Assembly: GCF_900258505.1 (NCBI RefSeq)
Contig: NZ_LT984895.1
Coordinates: forward strand, 1,284,616 to 1,348,615
Length of the DNA: 64,000 nt
Reading direction: 5' to 3'
DNA from: Brachybacterium timonense
Lineage (GTDB): Bacteria; Actinomycetota; Actinomycetes; Actinomycetales; Dermabacteraceae
This document shows positions 17,277-26,116 of this stretch, piece by piece (the stretch's first letter is position 1; each line of letters opens with the position of its first letter). Both the position numbers and the translations under genes were made by a program. A model generated the notes under the pieces. That model worked only from the letters and a program-made list of their open reading frames with translations. It had not been told where the DNA came from and did no database searches.

Positions 17277-18424
17277 AGAAATCGCGCTGATGCACTCCGG
17301 TGGTCTTGGTGTCCGCGAGATCGCACGCAGGCTCGGCCGGGATGCCTCGACGATCTCACGAGAGCTCCGCCGGAATGCGGCGACTCGGGGTGGGAAGCTC
17401 GAGTATCGGGCTTCGGTCGCACAGTGGAAGGCCGAACTGCTTGCCCGTCGCCCGAAGACCGCGAAGCTCGTAAGCAACCCAAGATTGCGCGAGTACGTTC
17501 AACAGCGCCTGGACGGGTGCCTGCGCTTGCCCGACGGAACTTGTGTCGACGGACCCAAGGTGGCGGAGTGGAAGGGCCGGAACAAGCCGCGCCGGGGCGA
17601 CCGGAAGTGGTCTCTGGCGTGGAGCCCGGAGCAGATCGCTCAGCGAGTCAAGGTCGAGTTCCCCGATGATGAGAGCATGCGGATCAGTCACGAAGCGATA
17701 TACCAGGCCCTCTACATCGAAGGGCGCGGAGCGCTCAGGCGTGAACTTGTCGCCGCGTTGCGGACCGGTCGATCACTGCGCAAGCCCAGAGCAAGGACGC
17801 GGAATAAGCCCCAGGGGCACGTCACTGCCGACGTCGTCATCTCCCAGCGGCCGGCCGAAGCCGCTGACCGGGCGGTGCCAGGCCATTGGGAAGGCGACTT
17901 GATCATCGGCACGAACCGATCTGCGATCGGCACCCTCGTCGAACGCAGCAGCCGCACGACGATACTGGTGCACCTGCCCCGCCTGCCTGGCTACGGCCAG
18001 CAGCCCCGAGAGAAGAACGGTCCGGCCCTGGCTGGCTACGGGGCCGGCGCGATGGCCCAGGCGCTGACCTCGTCAATCACGAACCTGCCGGCCCAATTAC
18101 GCAAGACGCTGACCTGGGACCGTGGCAAAGAGCTCTCCGATCACGCGCAATTCTCGCTCGAGACGGGCACTCAGGTGTACTTCGCCGACCCCCACTCGCC
18201 GTGGCAGCGCCCGACGAACGAGAACACGAACGGGGTTCTGCGTCAGTACTTCCCGAAAGGCACAGATCTCACACGCTGGAGCGCACTGGAGCTCGAAGCC
18301 GTCGCATACACGCTCAACAACCGCCCCCGGAAAGTCCTCGGCTGGAGAACTCCCGCTGAGGTCTTCGCCGACCAGCTACACTCACTCGACAACACCGGTG
18401 TTGCAACCACCGATTGAATCCGCC

Positions 18425-19042
18425 TTGACTGCCCCGGTCGGAGTGATGGATCAGTCCGCTTCCATTCCTGCTCGCCCCGGTGGCGAGGAGCGCGTGTTCC
18501 AGTGCGAGCAATGGCAGCTGCTCCGTGTGGAGGGTGGCCGCAACCGCCCAACCGACGATTCTGCGACTGAAGACATCGGTGATGAACGCGACGTAGCAGA
18601 ATCCGGTGAGTATCCGGACATAGGTAATATCGGCAACCCAGAGCTGCTGCGGTCGGTCCGCAACGAACCTCCGTTCCACAAGGTCGGGACGCTGATCCTC
18701 TCCGGCCGTGGGACGCCTGGCAACGGGCTTGCGACCTCGGCCAACCCCCTGAAGGCCTGCAACCTTCATCAGCCTCGCCACCCGGCCTCGGCCCACGTCC
18801 CTTCCCTCCTGCCGCATGTCGTGCCACATCTTCCGCACCCCGTAGACGCTGTAGTTCTCCTGGTGAATCCGCTGCACCTCCTCTATGAGGATCTCGTCCC
18901 GAACGCTGCGTGCGGAAGCCTTCCTGTTCTTGGAAGCACGGTATCCGCGGGAGGTGATGAACCCACACTCTGTCGCACGCAGGGTGCGGCAGATGGCCCA
19001 GGCCCCGAACTGACCGCGATGCATGTCGATGAAAGCGATCAT
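18425..19042 (-). pseudogene. IS3 family transposase OrfB, truncated at the IS30 end
   Basis: The frame from ATG 19042 has the HTH_21 and rve start (LWVADITYV and IHHSDRGSQ) and is then cut by IS30 after SQ. It lacks the catalytic Glu region. It differs from copy 1 around WHDMRQEGRDVGRGRVARLMKV (copy 1: WHAMRHAGWDVGRDQVARLMKI). Confidence 0.85.
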
Positions 19043-19350
19043 TTCGTTGTGGGGCGGTCGAGTTCCGCTGCGAAAAACGCCGAGGCGGCTTTCAGGATCT
19101 CGTTAGCGCGCCGGGCTTCGGCAAGCTCACGCTTGAGCCGACGGTTCTCCTCCTCGAGCGGCTCTGCTGGGCCGGCTGGTTCGGTGGGGCCGTAGCGGTT
19201 GCACCAGATCCGTAGCGTCTCCTCGCCGACACCGAGCTGCGGGGCGACCGCACGGATCGATGCTGCACGGGGACCGCCCTCGCGGGCTTGACGGTCGTAG
19301 ACCATCCGCACGGCGCGGTCACGCAGCTCTGGACTGAACTTCTTGGGCAT
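19039..19350 (-). CDS. IS3 family transposase OrfA, second copy
   Basis: It is 103 residues and identical to the OrfA at 6405-6716: an N-terminal HTH plus a leucine-zipper-like helix. It is intact, but its OrfB partner is truncated, so any product would be a regulator at most. Confidence 0.88.
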   Translation of the reverse strand: MPKKFSPELRDRAVRMVYDRQAREGGPRAASIRAVAPQLGVGEETLRIWCNRYGPTEPAGPAEPLEEENRRLKRELAEARRANEILKAASAFFAAELDRPTTK

Positions 19351-19398
19351 ACTCCGATTCTCCTTGCTGAGACTCGGAACGAAACCCAGGACGCTTCA

Positions 19399-19662
19399 CA
19401 GGAGTGTTTGGGCGAGGCCGTATCCGGTCGGGCCGGCCTCGTAGATCGCCGCGGCTGGTCCGGGCAGCGCCTTGATCCAGCCGGTGACTTCTGCGGGGTC
19501 GGGGCAGAGTCGGGCTTTGAAGATTTCTCCGGTCTGGACGTCCATCGCATGTGCCACCACGCTGCGGGCATGCACGTCCAGGCCGACACTCGTACGCTCA
19601 GTAAACAACCGGGGCCTCCCACGTATGTCGGAAAGGCCGGACAGGACGCCCCTGTCCGGCAA
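19399..19662 (-). pseudogene. IS110-family transposase, N-terminal fragment
   Basis: SVGLDVHARSVVAHAMDV followed by a Pro/Ala-rich helix and AAIYEAGPTGYGLAQ is the DEDD (RuvC-like) N-terminal domain of IS110 transposases, with the first catalytic Asp in GLDVH. The frame is cut by the IS3 end at 19398. The true start is unclear. The stretch before LFTERTS overlaps a perfect hairpin (19636-19660), so a TTG start at about 19612 is more likely than ATG 19662. Confidence 0.75.
19636..19660 (-). ncRNA. Perfect hairpin upstream of IS110 transposase (possible bridge-RNA remnant)
   Basis: A 10-bp perfect stem (GCCGGACAGG / CCTGTCCGGC) with a 5-nt loop sits just upstream of the probable transposase start. 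IS110 elements encode a structured bridge RNA in the non-coding end before the transposase. The position fits, but the full set of loops and the element terminus were not identified. Confidence 0.3.
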
Positions 19663-19861
19663 CCCACGAATCGTTGCGCGGCGAGGCCCCGGCCTGCCAG
19701 AGCCTCACCCCCGATCGGGGTCACCCATACCGTCTAGCTATATAAGGTCATGACGAGGGCTTCCGTGGCGCTGCCATGAATCGCGTGTCCTGCCGGCTGT
19801 TAGATGTCGCGATCAAACCCGGGGCGATGCCCGCGGCCCCACCTGATCGCTGAGGGACTCC

Positions 19862-20722
19862 TCATTCCCCGCTCCGGGGGGACGGGACGATCCGCTGTGC
19901 GAAGGCGCCCAGCAGGTGTGCCCAGGCGCTCCGCGCCGCCTGTGCATCCTCGATCTCGCGGGCGAAGCTGTCCGGTGTGCGGCCTTCTGGCGTGAGACTC
20001 GAGGTCTCTGCCCAGCGTTGCACGATTCCGGGCTGCACCTCGGGATGGAACTGCACCGCCCAGAAGCTGGCGCCGACGCGGAAGGCCTGCACAGCACCGT
20101 CGGGGCCCGTCGCGAGCACGGTCACGCCGGGCGGCATCTGCGCAAGAGTGTCCTGATGCCACTGCAGCACCGGCACAGCAGGAACCGAGCCAGCAACGTT
20201 CCTCACCGACTCTGGCCGCGCGTACTCCGATGACGCGGCACGCTGCTTCATGTCCGGTGACTCCGCGCCCGCATCCTCACTCGCACGCAGAGCGCCCAGC
20301 AGCGCATCGTCGCAGCCCGCTGCCGTCAGCGTGATGGAGCACAGCCCGACTTCCGGATGAGCGGCCCGGCCCGTCGCTCCGCCCAGCGCGTCGACGGCAA
20401 GCTCCGCACCCAGGCAGATCGCGAGCGTCGGCACATCCTCGGCTGCTGCACGCCGCAGCAGGGCGCGCGTCGGCTCAAGCCAGGGATGCTCAGCATCATC
20501 GCGCGGCCCCATGCCGCCGCCGAGCACCACGAGCGCGTCGGCGCCCTCGAGGTCGGTGGGGACCTCCTCGCCCTCATGCGCCCTCACCACGCGCGCTGAC
20601 GCGGAGGATCTGTGCAGTGCGGTAGCGAGTTCGCCGAGCGGGCAGTCGTCCTCATGCTGGATCACGAGCACCCGCGAGTGCGTCATCTGCGGGATCTGCG
20701 GGCTGGGGGAGTGGCCGGTCAT
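19862..20722 (-). CDS. Type 1 glutamine amidotransferase (GMP synthase-like)
   Basis: The protein is 286 residues. The class I GATase fold is shown by LVVLGGGMGPRDD, the nucleophile elbow LAICLGAEL (Cys) and FWAVQFHPEV (His), with a Glu a few residues after HPEV expected to complete the triad. No synthetase domain is fused, so it acts alone or with a partner, hydrolysing glutamine or a gamma-glutamyl amide. The insert between elbow and His is longer than usual (ASEDAGAESPDMKQRAASSEY). It is transcribed away from the C26 peptidase gene. Confidence 0.82.
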   Translation of the reverse strand: MTGHSPSPQIPQMTHSRVLVIQHEDDCPLGELATALHRSSASARVVRAHEGEEVPTDLEGADALVVLGGGMGPRDDAEHPWLEPTRALLRRAAAEDVPTLAICLGAELAVDALGGATGRAAHPEVGLCSITLTAAGCDDALLGALRASEDAGAESPDMKQRAASSEYARPESVRNVAGSVPAVPVLQWHQDTLAQMPPGVTVLATGPDGAVQAFRVGASFWAVQFHPEVQPGIVQRWAETSSLTPEGRTPDSFAREIEDAQAARSAWAHLLGAFAQRIVPSPRSGE

Positions 20723-21030
20723 GCGGGATTCCTATCACGACCCGGGACGCTGACGGGACGGGCCGGAGAGCGCATGCCGTCGCATGCGGGATGTGAGGGC
20801 CGCGCACCGATGGCCTCACGACGTGAGGGCTGCACCTCGATCCATGCCCCGATCAGTGCCCCCGGTCCGCACCCCGATCCATGCCCGGGCGTCACATTCG
20901 GTCACGGACCTCGCCGCGAGACGTCGGCGAACGGCAGGCTGTGAGGGCATCGCCCGGGAACAGACCGAGCCGGGGAAGGACCAGCGAACGACGGGCCCCA
21001 TCGCGGGGTCCCTAGCGGAGAGGATCAGTC
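20723..21030. other. 308-bp intergenic region with short direct repeats
   Basis: This lies between the divergent amidotransferase genes. It contains two copies of CGATCCATGCCC (about 20838 and 20876) with related sequence between them, and a GGGGCCC/GGGGTCCC-type inverted repeat near 20995. No gene or clear promoter was recognised. Confidence 0.4.
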
Positions 21031-21783
21031 ATGGCGCAGCGCAGCACAGCACGTCGCCCGCTCATCGGCATCACCGCGGGGACCCGTCCGATGATGGACG
21101 GCGCCTGGGCCGGCCACGACGCGGTGGTGCTCACCGAGCACTATGTGCGCGCCGTACGGGAGGCCGGAGCGCGCGCCGTGGTGCTGTCCGTGCAGGATGC
21201 GTGGACCGAGGATGAACTCGCCGAGCTCGACGGCATCATCCTCACCGGTGGAACCGATCTGGATCCAACCCTCTACGGCGGCGTGGCGCGTGTCACCGAT
21301 TTCCCTGCCGATCCCGCCCGGGACGCTTTCGAGACCGAGCTCTACCGCACTGCGCGACGCGTCGGGCTGCCTGTGCTCGCGATCTGCCGCGGTGCACAGA
21401 TCGTGCTCGTTGCCGAAGGCGGCACGCTGCATCAGCATCTGCCCGAGGATCTGCCGTCGTACCCACAGACCGGCACCGCACCCACGCAGGTGCAGATCGA
21501 GGTGGCACCCGACAGCGACCTGGCGCTCGCGCTCGATGGCCGCAGCGTCGTGACCGCCTTCCACCACCAGGGTGTGCGCACCGTCGGCGAGGGCCTGCGG
21601 GTCGTGGCACGCCACAGCACCGGCCTGCCGCTCGCGCTCGAAGCGCGCTCCGGTGCGCCCGTGCTGGCGGTGCAGTGGCATCCGGAGCTCGATGCCGACG
21701 CGCATGGGCTCGTCCGCTCCCTGGTGCAGTCCATCACGCACAGCGTCGAAGGAGACGTCGAGGTCGGCTCTGGTCTACGATGA
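21031..21783 (+). CDS. Gamma-glutamyl-gamma-aminobutyrate hydrolase family protein (peptidase C26, PuuD-like)
   Basis: The protein is 250 residues. The order PLIGITAG, IILTGGTDLDPTLYGG, LAICRGAQ (nucleophile Cys), TAFHHQGV and VLAVQWHPEL (His, Glu) is diagnostic of the C26 family that hydrolyses gamma-glutamyl-GABA and related isopeptides in polyamine breakdown. A GGAG SD lies upstream of ATG 21031. It precedes a small membrane protein in the same direction by 55 bp. The exact substrate is inferred from family only. Confidence 0.85.
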   Translation: MAQRSTARRPLIGITAGTRPMMDGAWAGHDAVVLTEHYVRAVREAGARAVVLSVQDAWTEDELAELDGIILTGGTDLDPTLYGGVARVTDFPADPARDAFETELYRTARRVGLPVLAICRGAQIVLVAEGGTLHQHLPEDLPSYPQTGTAPTQVQIEVAPDSDLALALDGRSVVTAFHHQGVRTVGEGLRVVARHSTGLPLALEARSGAPVLAVQWHPELDADAHGLVRSLVQSITHSVEGDVEVGSGLR

Positions 21784-21838
21784 TCGGGACCATGGGCCCG
21801 GTGCAGAGGCCCGTCAGCCTCGGGAGGAGCACAGCCTG

Positions 21839-22063
21839 ATGAGCAGCGAGAAGACCGACCCCGTCGCCACGAGCGCGGAGACGACGTCGGAAGGCAACAG
21901 CCTGCCTGTGAGCATCGCGCTGTTCATCGTGCTGTTCGGCCTGTTCGTCGGCGGCCTGTACGTGATGAGCCTGTTCACCCCGGTGACGTTCCTTGTGGGC
22001 CTGGGCATGTGCATCGTCGCGCTATTCGGGACCTTCGAACTCGTGCCCCGATTCCTCACCTGA
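21839..22063 (+). CDS. Small two-pass membrane protein (74 aa)
   Basis: The protein is 74 residues. A polar, Ser/Thr-rich N-terminus of about 22 residues is followed by two hydrophobic helices (IALFIVLFGLFVGGLYVMSLF and VTFLVGLGMCIVALFGTF). GGAGG lies 11 nt before ATG 21839. It ends 54 bp before a strong bidirectional terminator. The family is unknown; the frame is well formed. Confidence 0.7.
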   Translation: MSSEKTDPVATSAETTSEGNSLPVSIALFIVLFGLFVGGLYVMSLFTPVTFLVGLGMCIVALFGTFELVPRFLT

Positions 22064-22117
22064 GCCGGTCGCCTCGACATCGACACGGCAGACACAGACG
22101 CGACAGACGCAGACGCG

Positions 22118-22153
22118 ACACGGGCCGCCCCGCAGTGCTGGGGCGGCCCGTGT
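22118..22153. terminator. Bidirectional terminator hairpin
   Basis: A perfect 14-bp stem (ACACGGGCCGCCCC / GGGGCGGCCCGTGT) with an 8-nt loop lies between the convergent small membrane protein gene and deoD. There is no long T-run on either strand, as is common in high-GC actinobacteria. Confidence 0.75.
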
Positions 22154-22176
22154 GTGTGCTCTTCTGACCAGAGGCC

Positions 22177-22902
22177 TCAGTGGCCGTGGCGTTCGTGCAG
22201 GCGCACCACCGACTCGAGCGCCATCACCACCATGTCATCGAAGGACTCCTGGCGCTCCTGGGCGCTGGTCTCCTCACCGCTGATGAGGTGATCCGACACG
22301 GTGCAGATCGCCAGTGCGCGGCGCGAGAACTGTGCGGCCAGCGTGTACAGCGCCGCCGCCTCCATCTCCACGCCCAGCACGCCGTACCGCGCAAGTGTTG
22401 CCGCGATCGTCGTGTTCGGGTTGTAGAACTGGTCGGAGCTGAACAGGCCACCTGCCACCATCGGCAACAGCCGTTCCTGCGCGACGTCCGCAGCGATCCG
22501 CGCCAGCTCGAAGTCTGCGGCGGGAGCGAAGGTCACGTCACCGAAGCGCGGCCGGTTCATCGCCGAATCCGTGGATGCGGCCACCCCGAGCACCACGTCA
22601 CGCACCGCGACCGCCTCGGACAAGCCACCGCAGGTACCCACCCGGATGATGGCCTGCACGTCGTATTCGGCGAACAGTTCATGCGCGTAGATGCCGATGG
22701 ACGGCTGGCCCATGCCGGAGCCCTGGGCGGAGATGCGCACACCCTTGTAGCTGCCGGTATAGCCGAGCATGCCGCGCACGTCGTTGTACTGCACGGGGTC
22801 TTCGAGGAAGGTTTCAGCGATCCACCGGGCCCGGTACGGGTCTCCCGGCATCAGCACGTAGGGGGCGATCTGGTCGGGGGATGCTCCGATATGAGTCGAC
22901 AT
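22177..22902 (-). CDS. deoD: Purine-nucleoside phosphorylase, DeoD type
   Basis: The protein is 241 residues, the normal DeoD length. Phosphate-binding motifs ([15 protein letters not shown], then QGSGMGQPS and IRVGTCGG) and the base/ribose pocket [13 protein letters not shown] plus [11 protein letters not shown] match hexameric bacterial PNP. It splits purine (deoxy)nucleosides with phosphate in purine salvage. The start follows TAGGGT by 6 nt, so it is probably leaderless. It diverges from an MFS transporter that could import a related substrate, though this is not shown. Confidence 0.93.
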   Translation of the reverse strand: MSTHIGASPDQIAPYVLMPGDPYRARWIAETFLEDPVQYNDVRGMLGYTGSYKGVRISAQGSGMGQPSIGIYAHELFAEYDVQAIIRVGTCGGLSEAVAVRDVVLGVAASTDSAMNRPRFGDVTFAPAADFELARIAADVAQERLLPMVAGGLFSSDQFYNPNTTIAATLARYGVLGVEMEAAALYTLAAQFSRRALAICTVSDHLISGEETSAQERQESFDDMVVMALESVVRLHERHGH

Positions 22903-23035
22903 GGCGCCACCCTACGGCCTCACGCGGTGCGGAAGTCCGCGGTGTGCCGCGCACACCCAGGCCAGTACGCCGACGAGCCTCACATTGCGCAGACGTCCTG
23001 AATGGCGCACCCGCGCAGCAGGATAATGGTTTGCC

Positions 23036-24355
23036 GTGTTCGCCTCCCGTGATCTCGCTGCACGCCGTGTAGCCCCGGATGCGCGTCGCGCCCGCTGGGC
23101 TGTTTCACTCATCTTCTTCCTGAACGGGGCGTCCTTCTGCGCGATCCTGCCGCGTTACCCCGAGTTGGTTCGCGCGATCGGCCTGACCAACACAGAGCTC
23201 GGGCTCGCCGCTGGACTCGGCCCTCTGGGCGGACTGCTCGCCGGGCTCGGTGCGGCGAAGATCATGAAACGCCTGGGCTCCGCCCGCACCGCGGTGCTGT
23301 TCCAGATCATCGCCTCCACCAGCCACCTGCTCGTGTACGTGGCGCAATCCTGGCTGTGGCTCACCGCCTCGCTCATGATCGCAATGGCGGCGGACGCCAT
23401 CACCGACATCTCCATGAACCGCCACGGCATGCGCGTGGAGCGACGCTACGGCCGCTCGATCATGAACAGCTACCACGGCTGGTGGTCCCTGGGAGCTGTT
23501 GGCGGCGGACTGTTCGGTTCGGCGGGGGCGCAGGTGGGGCTGCCGTTGTGGGCTCAAGGTGTGCTTGGCCTGGTCATCTTCGGCGCCGCTGCGCTCGTCG
23601 GTTCGCGCTTCATGCTCGCCGGGCCCGACGGGACGGAACGCGAGAGCATGGCGGGCCCATCAGCGGCTTCGGCCGGAGAAGTCCCTGGCGATGTCTCCCA
23701 GGTGCCTGCGGGGCGGCAGATCGCCGGGCAGTCTGTGCGCTCGGTGCTGATGGTGCTGTCACTGGGCATCATCCTCATCTTCGCCGGCTCGACGGAGGAT
23801 GCCGGCAACACATGGGGCGCCCTGTTCATGGACGACACCTTCGCCGTGACCCCGTTCATGGCGGGCATGGCGTTCGTGGCGCTCCAGGGCGCGCAGACGA
23901 TCGGCCGTTTCGTCGGTGACGCCGTGGTGGATCGGCTCGGTGACCGGCTCACGGCACGCATCGGGGCAGTGCTGTCGGCTATGGGCATGACGTTCGCGCT
24001 GCTGGTGCCGCACCCGGTGACGGCTCTGCTTGGGTTCGCCCTAGCCGGCTGGGGTGTGGCCACACTGTTCCCTGCTGCGTTCCGCGCTGCAGATGAGATG
24101 CCCGGGCTGGGCGATGGCGTGGGCGTGACACTCGTGGGCTGGATCGCCCGGCTCGGCTTCTTCGTCAGCCCACCGGTGGTGGGCGCACTCGCGGACGCCT
24201 TCACGCTCCGCTGGGCACTGTTCCTCGTGCCGATCTACGCGCTGGGCATTGCGCTCTTCTCTTTCTCGCTGGATGGGAGGAAAGCGCCGACGGGGCACGA
24301 GACGGGCGCTGCTGCAGCGCGGAACGGCGGCGACGATGCCGTCAGCGAATCGTAA
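23036..24355 (+). CDS. MFS transporter (YbjJ-like)
   Basis: The protein is 439 residues with twelve predicted helices. The first begins SLIFFLNGASFCAILPRYPEL, and loop 2-3 carries AAKIMKRLGSA. The loop between helices 6 and 7 is long and polar. The C-terminal half has LTARIGAVLSAMGM. The helix IAMAADAITDISMNRHGMRVE is typical of the YbjJ/fucose-permease-like branch. GTG 23036 follows a TAATGG -10 box by 6 nt, which suggests a leaderless start. The substrate is unknown. Confidence 0.8.
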   Translation: MFASRDLAARRVAPDARRARWAVSLIFFLNGASFCAILPRYPELVRAIGLTNTELGLAAGLGPLGGLLAGLGAAKIMKRLGSARTAVLFQIIASTSHLLVYVAQSWLWLTASLMIAMAADAITDISMNRHGMRVERRYGRSIMNSYHGWWSLGAVGGGLFGSAGAQVGLPLWAQGVLGLVIFGAAALVGSRFMLAGPDGTERESMAGPSAASAGEVPGDVSQVPAGRQIAGQSVRSVLMVLSLGIILIFAGSTEDAGNTWGALFMDDTFAVTPFMAGMAFVALQGAQTIGRFVGDAVVDRLGDRLTARIGAVLSAMGMTFALLVPHPVTALLGFALAGWGVATLFPAAFRAADEMPGLGDGVGVTLVGWIARLGFFVSPPVVGALADAFTLRWALFLVPIYALGIALFSFSLDGRKAPTGHETGAAAARNGGDDAVSES

Positions 24356-24450
24356 GAACTCCCTTCGGGCCCGGTAAGGGTTGCCGGGGGAGTCTTGCAG
24401 CACGTCCGTCGTCACGGGCATGGCGCTCGCGGTGTGCAGTCGACGGCCGC

Positions 24451-25068
24451 TCAGAAGCGTGCGACGTCCCCGGCACCCTCGCGCAGAACCGTCACATCAC
24501 CACCGCTGAGGTCCACGACACTGGTCGGTTCGGTGCCCACCTCCCCAGCGTCGATGATCGCGTCGAGCTGATGGTCCAGCTCCTCCTTGATCAGCCACCC
24601 CTCGGTCAGCGGCTCCTCATGGCCCGGCAGCAGCAGCGTGGAGGAGACGATCGGCTCACCGAGCGCATCCAGCAGTGCGTGCGTGACGCGATGGTCGGGG
24701 ATGCGCACGCCGACGGTGCGGCGCTTGGGGTGCGACATCCGTCGCGGAACCTCCTTGGTGGCCGGCAGGATGAACGTGTACGGCCCCGGAGTCGCGTTCT
24801 TCACCAGACGGAACACCGGATTGGAGACGATCACGAACTGGCCCAGCTGCGCGAAGTCCGCACACACCAGCGTGAAATTGTGGTCATTGCCCACCTGCCG
24901 CAGGCGGCGAATCCGCTCGAGCGGCTCATGGGCGTCCAGGGCACAGCCCAGCGCGTAGCAGGAGTCGGTCGGATAGGCGATCAGACCCCCATCGCGCAGG
25001 ATCGACACCGCCTGGTCGATCAGACGCGGTTGCGGATCCACGGGATGAATGTCGAGATAGCGGGCCAT
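24451..25068 (-). CDS. YciO/YrdC/Sua5-domain protein (threonylcarbamoyladenylate synthase family)
   Basis: The protein is 205 residues. The Sua5/YrdC domain runs from AVSILRDGGLIAYPTDSCYALGC through RRLRQVGNDHNFTLVC, TPGPYTFILPATKEVPRR and VGVRIPDH. The short form without the Sua5 C-terminal domain, and the HNFTLVC and RRMSHPKRRTVG motifs, point to the YciO branch. Whether it makes threonylcarbamoyl-AMP for t6A tRNA modification, as TsaC does, is open. I chose ATG 25068 over upstream starts because of the domain start and a TACCAT box 5 nt before. Confidence 0.85.
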   Translation of the reverse strand: MARYLDIHPVDPQPRLIDQAVSILRDGGLIAYPTDSCYALGCALDAHEPLERIRRLRQVGNDHNFTLVCADFAQLGQFVIVSNPVFRLVKNATPGPYTFILPATKEVPRRMSHPKRRTVGVRIPDHRVTHALLDALGEPIVSSTLLLPGHEEPLTEGWLIKEELDHQLDAIIDAGEVGTEPTSVVDLSGGDVTVLREGAGDVARF

Positions 25069-25129
25069 GCCTGATGGTACGTCCGCGACCGACGCGACGG
25101 GACGGAGGCTGGTCCCGCAGGCCGACGGC

Positions 25130-25492
25130 TCAGGCGACGACGACGAACTCGCGGCCAATCCACCGGGTGCGGCGAAGACGCAGCACCGCAGAGATCGGCA
25201 GCGCCCCACGGATGCACGGCCAGCCGCGACCCCCGTGCGGATCCGCCTCGATGTCGACCGCCACCTGGGCGGCCTCCACGCGCGCCACATCGATCTCGAG
25301 AATCACGAGGCCGTCGGGCCGATCCGGATACGCCTTGAGTGCCACCAGGGAGATCTGCTCCGGCCAGGCCGCATGGATGTAGCCGACCTCCGCAAGGTCC
25401 TGGCCGCGGGTGGCTTGCGTGTACTCGCCGCGCCGGACCGCCTTCTCCCAGGCAGCCTGCTCGGTGATGTGCCAGATCAGGGGCGCGGGCAT
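25130..25492 (-). CDS. DUF952 domain-containing protein
   Basis: The protein is 120 residues. LIWHITEQAAWEKAVRRGEY, a GYIHAAWPEQ motif and the C-terminal RGALPISAVLRLRR are hallmarks of DUF952, a small ART-like fold of unknown role. TACACT lies 7 nt before ATG 25492, suggesting leaderless transcription. It diverges from the phosphatase gene and lies head-to-tail with the YciO-like gene. Confidence 0.82.
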   Translation of the reverse strand: MPAPLIWHITEQAAWEKAVRRGEYTQATRGQDLAEVGYIHAAWPEQISLVALKAYPDRPDGLVILEIDVARVEAAQVAVDIEADPHGGRGWPCIRGALPISAVLRLRRTRWIGREFVVVA

Positions 25493-25618
25493 GCTCGGCA
25501 GTGTAGCGTGAGCGGCACCGAATCCACCCCTGACGTCCGCGCCAACGCATCCTTTCTCACCCGCGCGATGGACGCGACGGCGCGATACGGGACCACACGT
25601 TGAGAGGAGCGCCGAGCC

Positions 25619-26116
25619 GTGGCCTACCGCATCCTGACCATCTGCACCGGAAACATCTGTCGTTCCCCGATGGCCGAGTACGCGCTGCGAGAGGCCGTGG
25701 CGCAGCGCCCGGACCTTGGCGAGGTCCAGGTGGAGTCGGCAGGCACCACCGGTTATGAGGTAGGTAATCCCGTGGATCCGCGGGCCGGAGCGCTGCTGCG
25801 CCGGGAAGGGATCGACGCGTCGGCGCACCGCGCGCAGGCCGTGACCCGGGAGCAGCTCGACCGGGCTGACCTGGTGCTCGCGCTCGACCATGACCATGTG
25901 GGGCCGCTGCAGCGCCTGGGCGGTTCACGCGTGGCAGACACGCTGCACCTGATGCGCGACTTCGATCCCGAGGCCGGAGAGGACACCGGCATCCGCGACC
26001 CCTGGTACGGCGACGAAAGCGACTTCGAGCTCGCGTGGAGCCAGATCACCGCGGCCGTGCCCGGCATCCTCGAGCACGTGGCGCAGACCCGACGCGGCCG
26101 CGAGGCAGAGCAGTGA
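25619..26116 (+). CDS. Low-molecular-weight protein-tyrosine phosphatase
   Basis: The protein is 165 residues starting with GTG. The P-loop CTGNICRSPMAE (C-x5-R-S) occurs near residue 9, and the general-acid Asp occurs in RDPWYG. Together they define the LMW-PTP family, which dephosphorylates phosphotyrosine proteins. A GAGGAG SD precedes the start. The stop overlaps the amidase GTG (GTGA), so the two are coupled. Confidence 0.9.
   Translation: MAYRILTICTGNICRSPMAEYALREAVAQRPDLGEVQVESAGTTGYEVGNPVDPRAGALLRREGIDASAHRAQAVTREQLDRADLVLALDHDHVGPLQRLGGSRVADTLHLMRDFDPEAGEDTGIRDPWYGDESDFELAWSQITAAVPGILEHVAQTRRGREAEQ

Larger units (their letters stand above)
15586..18417 (+). pseudogene. IS30 family transposase interrupted by ISL3
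   Basis: The N-terminal part from MGRPAGW to LSFAEREEI is intact and then runs into ISL3 sequence, stopping at 15885. The remainder resumes at 17285 (IALMHSGGLG) and is open to 18417. Excising ISL3 with one copy of its 8-bp duplication restores the full 465-residue frame. The downstream part could start at ATG 17290 and would keep the DDE residues but lose the first HTH. Confidence 0.88.
15540..18424 (+). mobile_element. IS30-family element, copy 2, split by an ISL3-family element
   Basis: This is the same element as at 7331-8781 but in the opposite orientation, with inverted repeats at 15540 and 18424. The left flank is the kinase-like gene and the right flank is IS3 orfB. No target duplication links the two flanks (CGG versus TTG), so it did not arrive here by simple transposition. 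The element is cut by ISL3 at 15851-17276. Confidence 0.88.
18425..19398 (-). mobile_element. IS3-family element, 5' part only (974 bp), second copy
   Basis: This is an inverted copy of 6357-7330, ending at the same inverted repeat (19398). It stops exactly at the IS30 end, where copy 1 continues into the rest of orfB after IS30. The distal 324 bp of the IS3 are missing from this copy. Most of it is identical to copy 1, but a cluster of substitutions lies in about 110 bp of orfB (roughly 18710-18825). Confidence 0.85.

Noticed and set aside
20838-20888. Direct repeats CGATCCATGCCC upstream of the C26 peptidase gene.
   Set aside because: There are only two copies in a GC-rich stretch, with no spacing typical of an operator.
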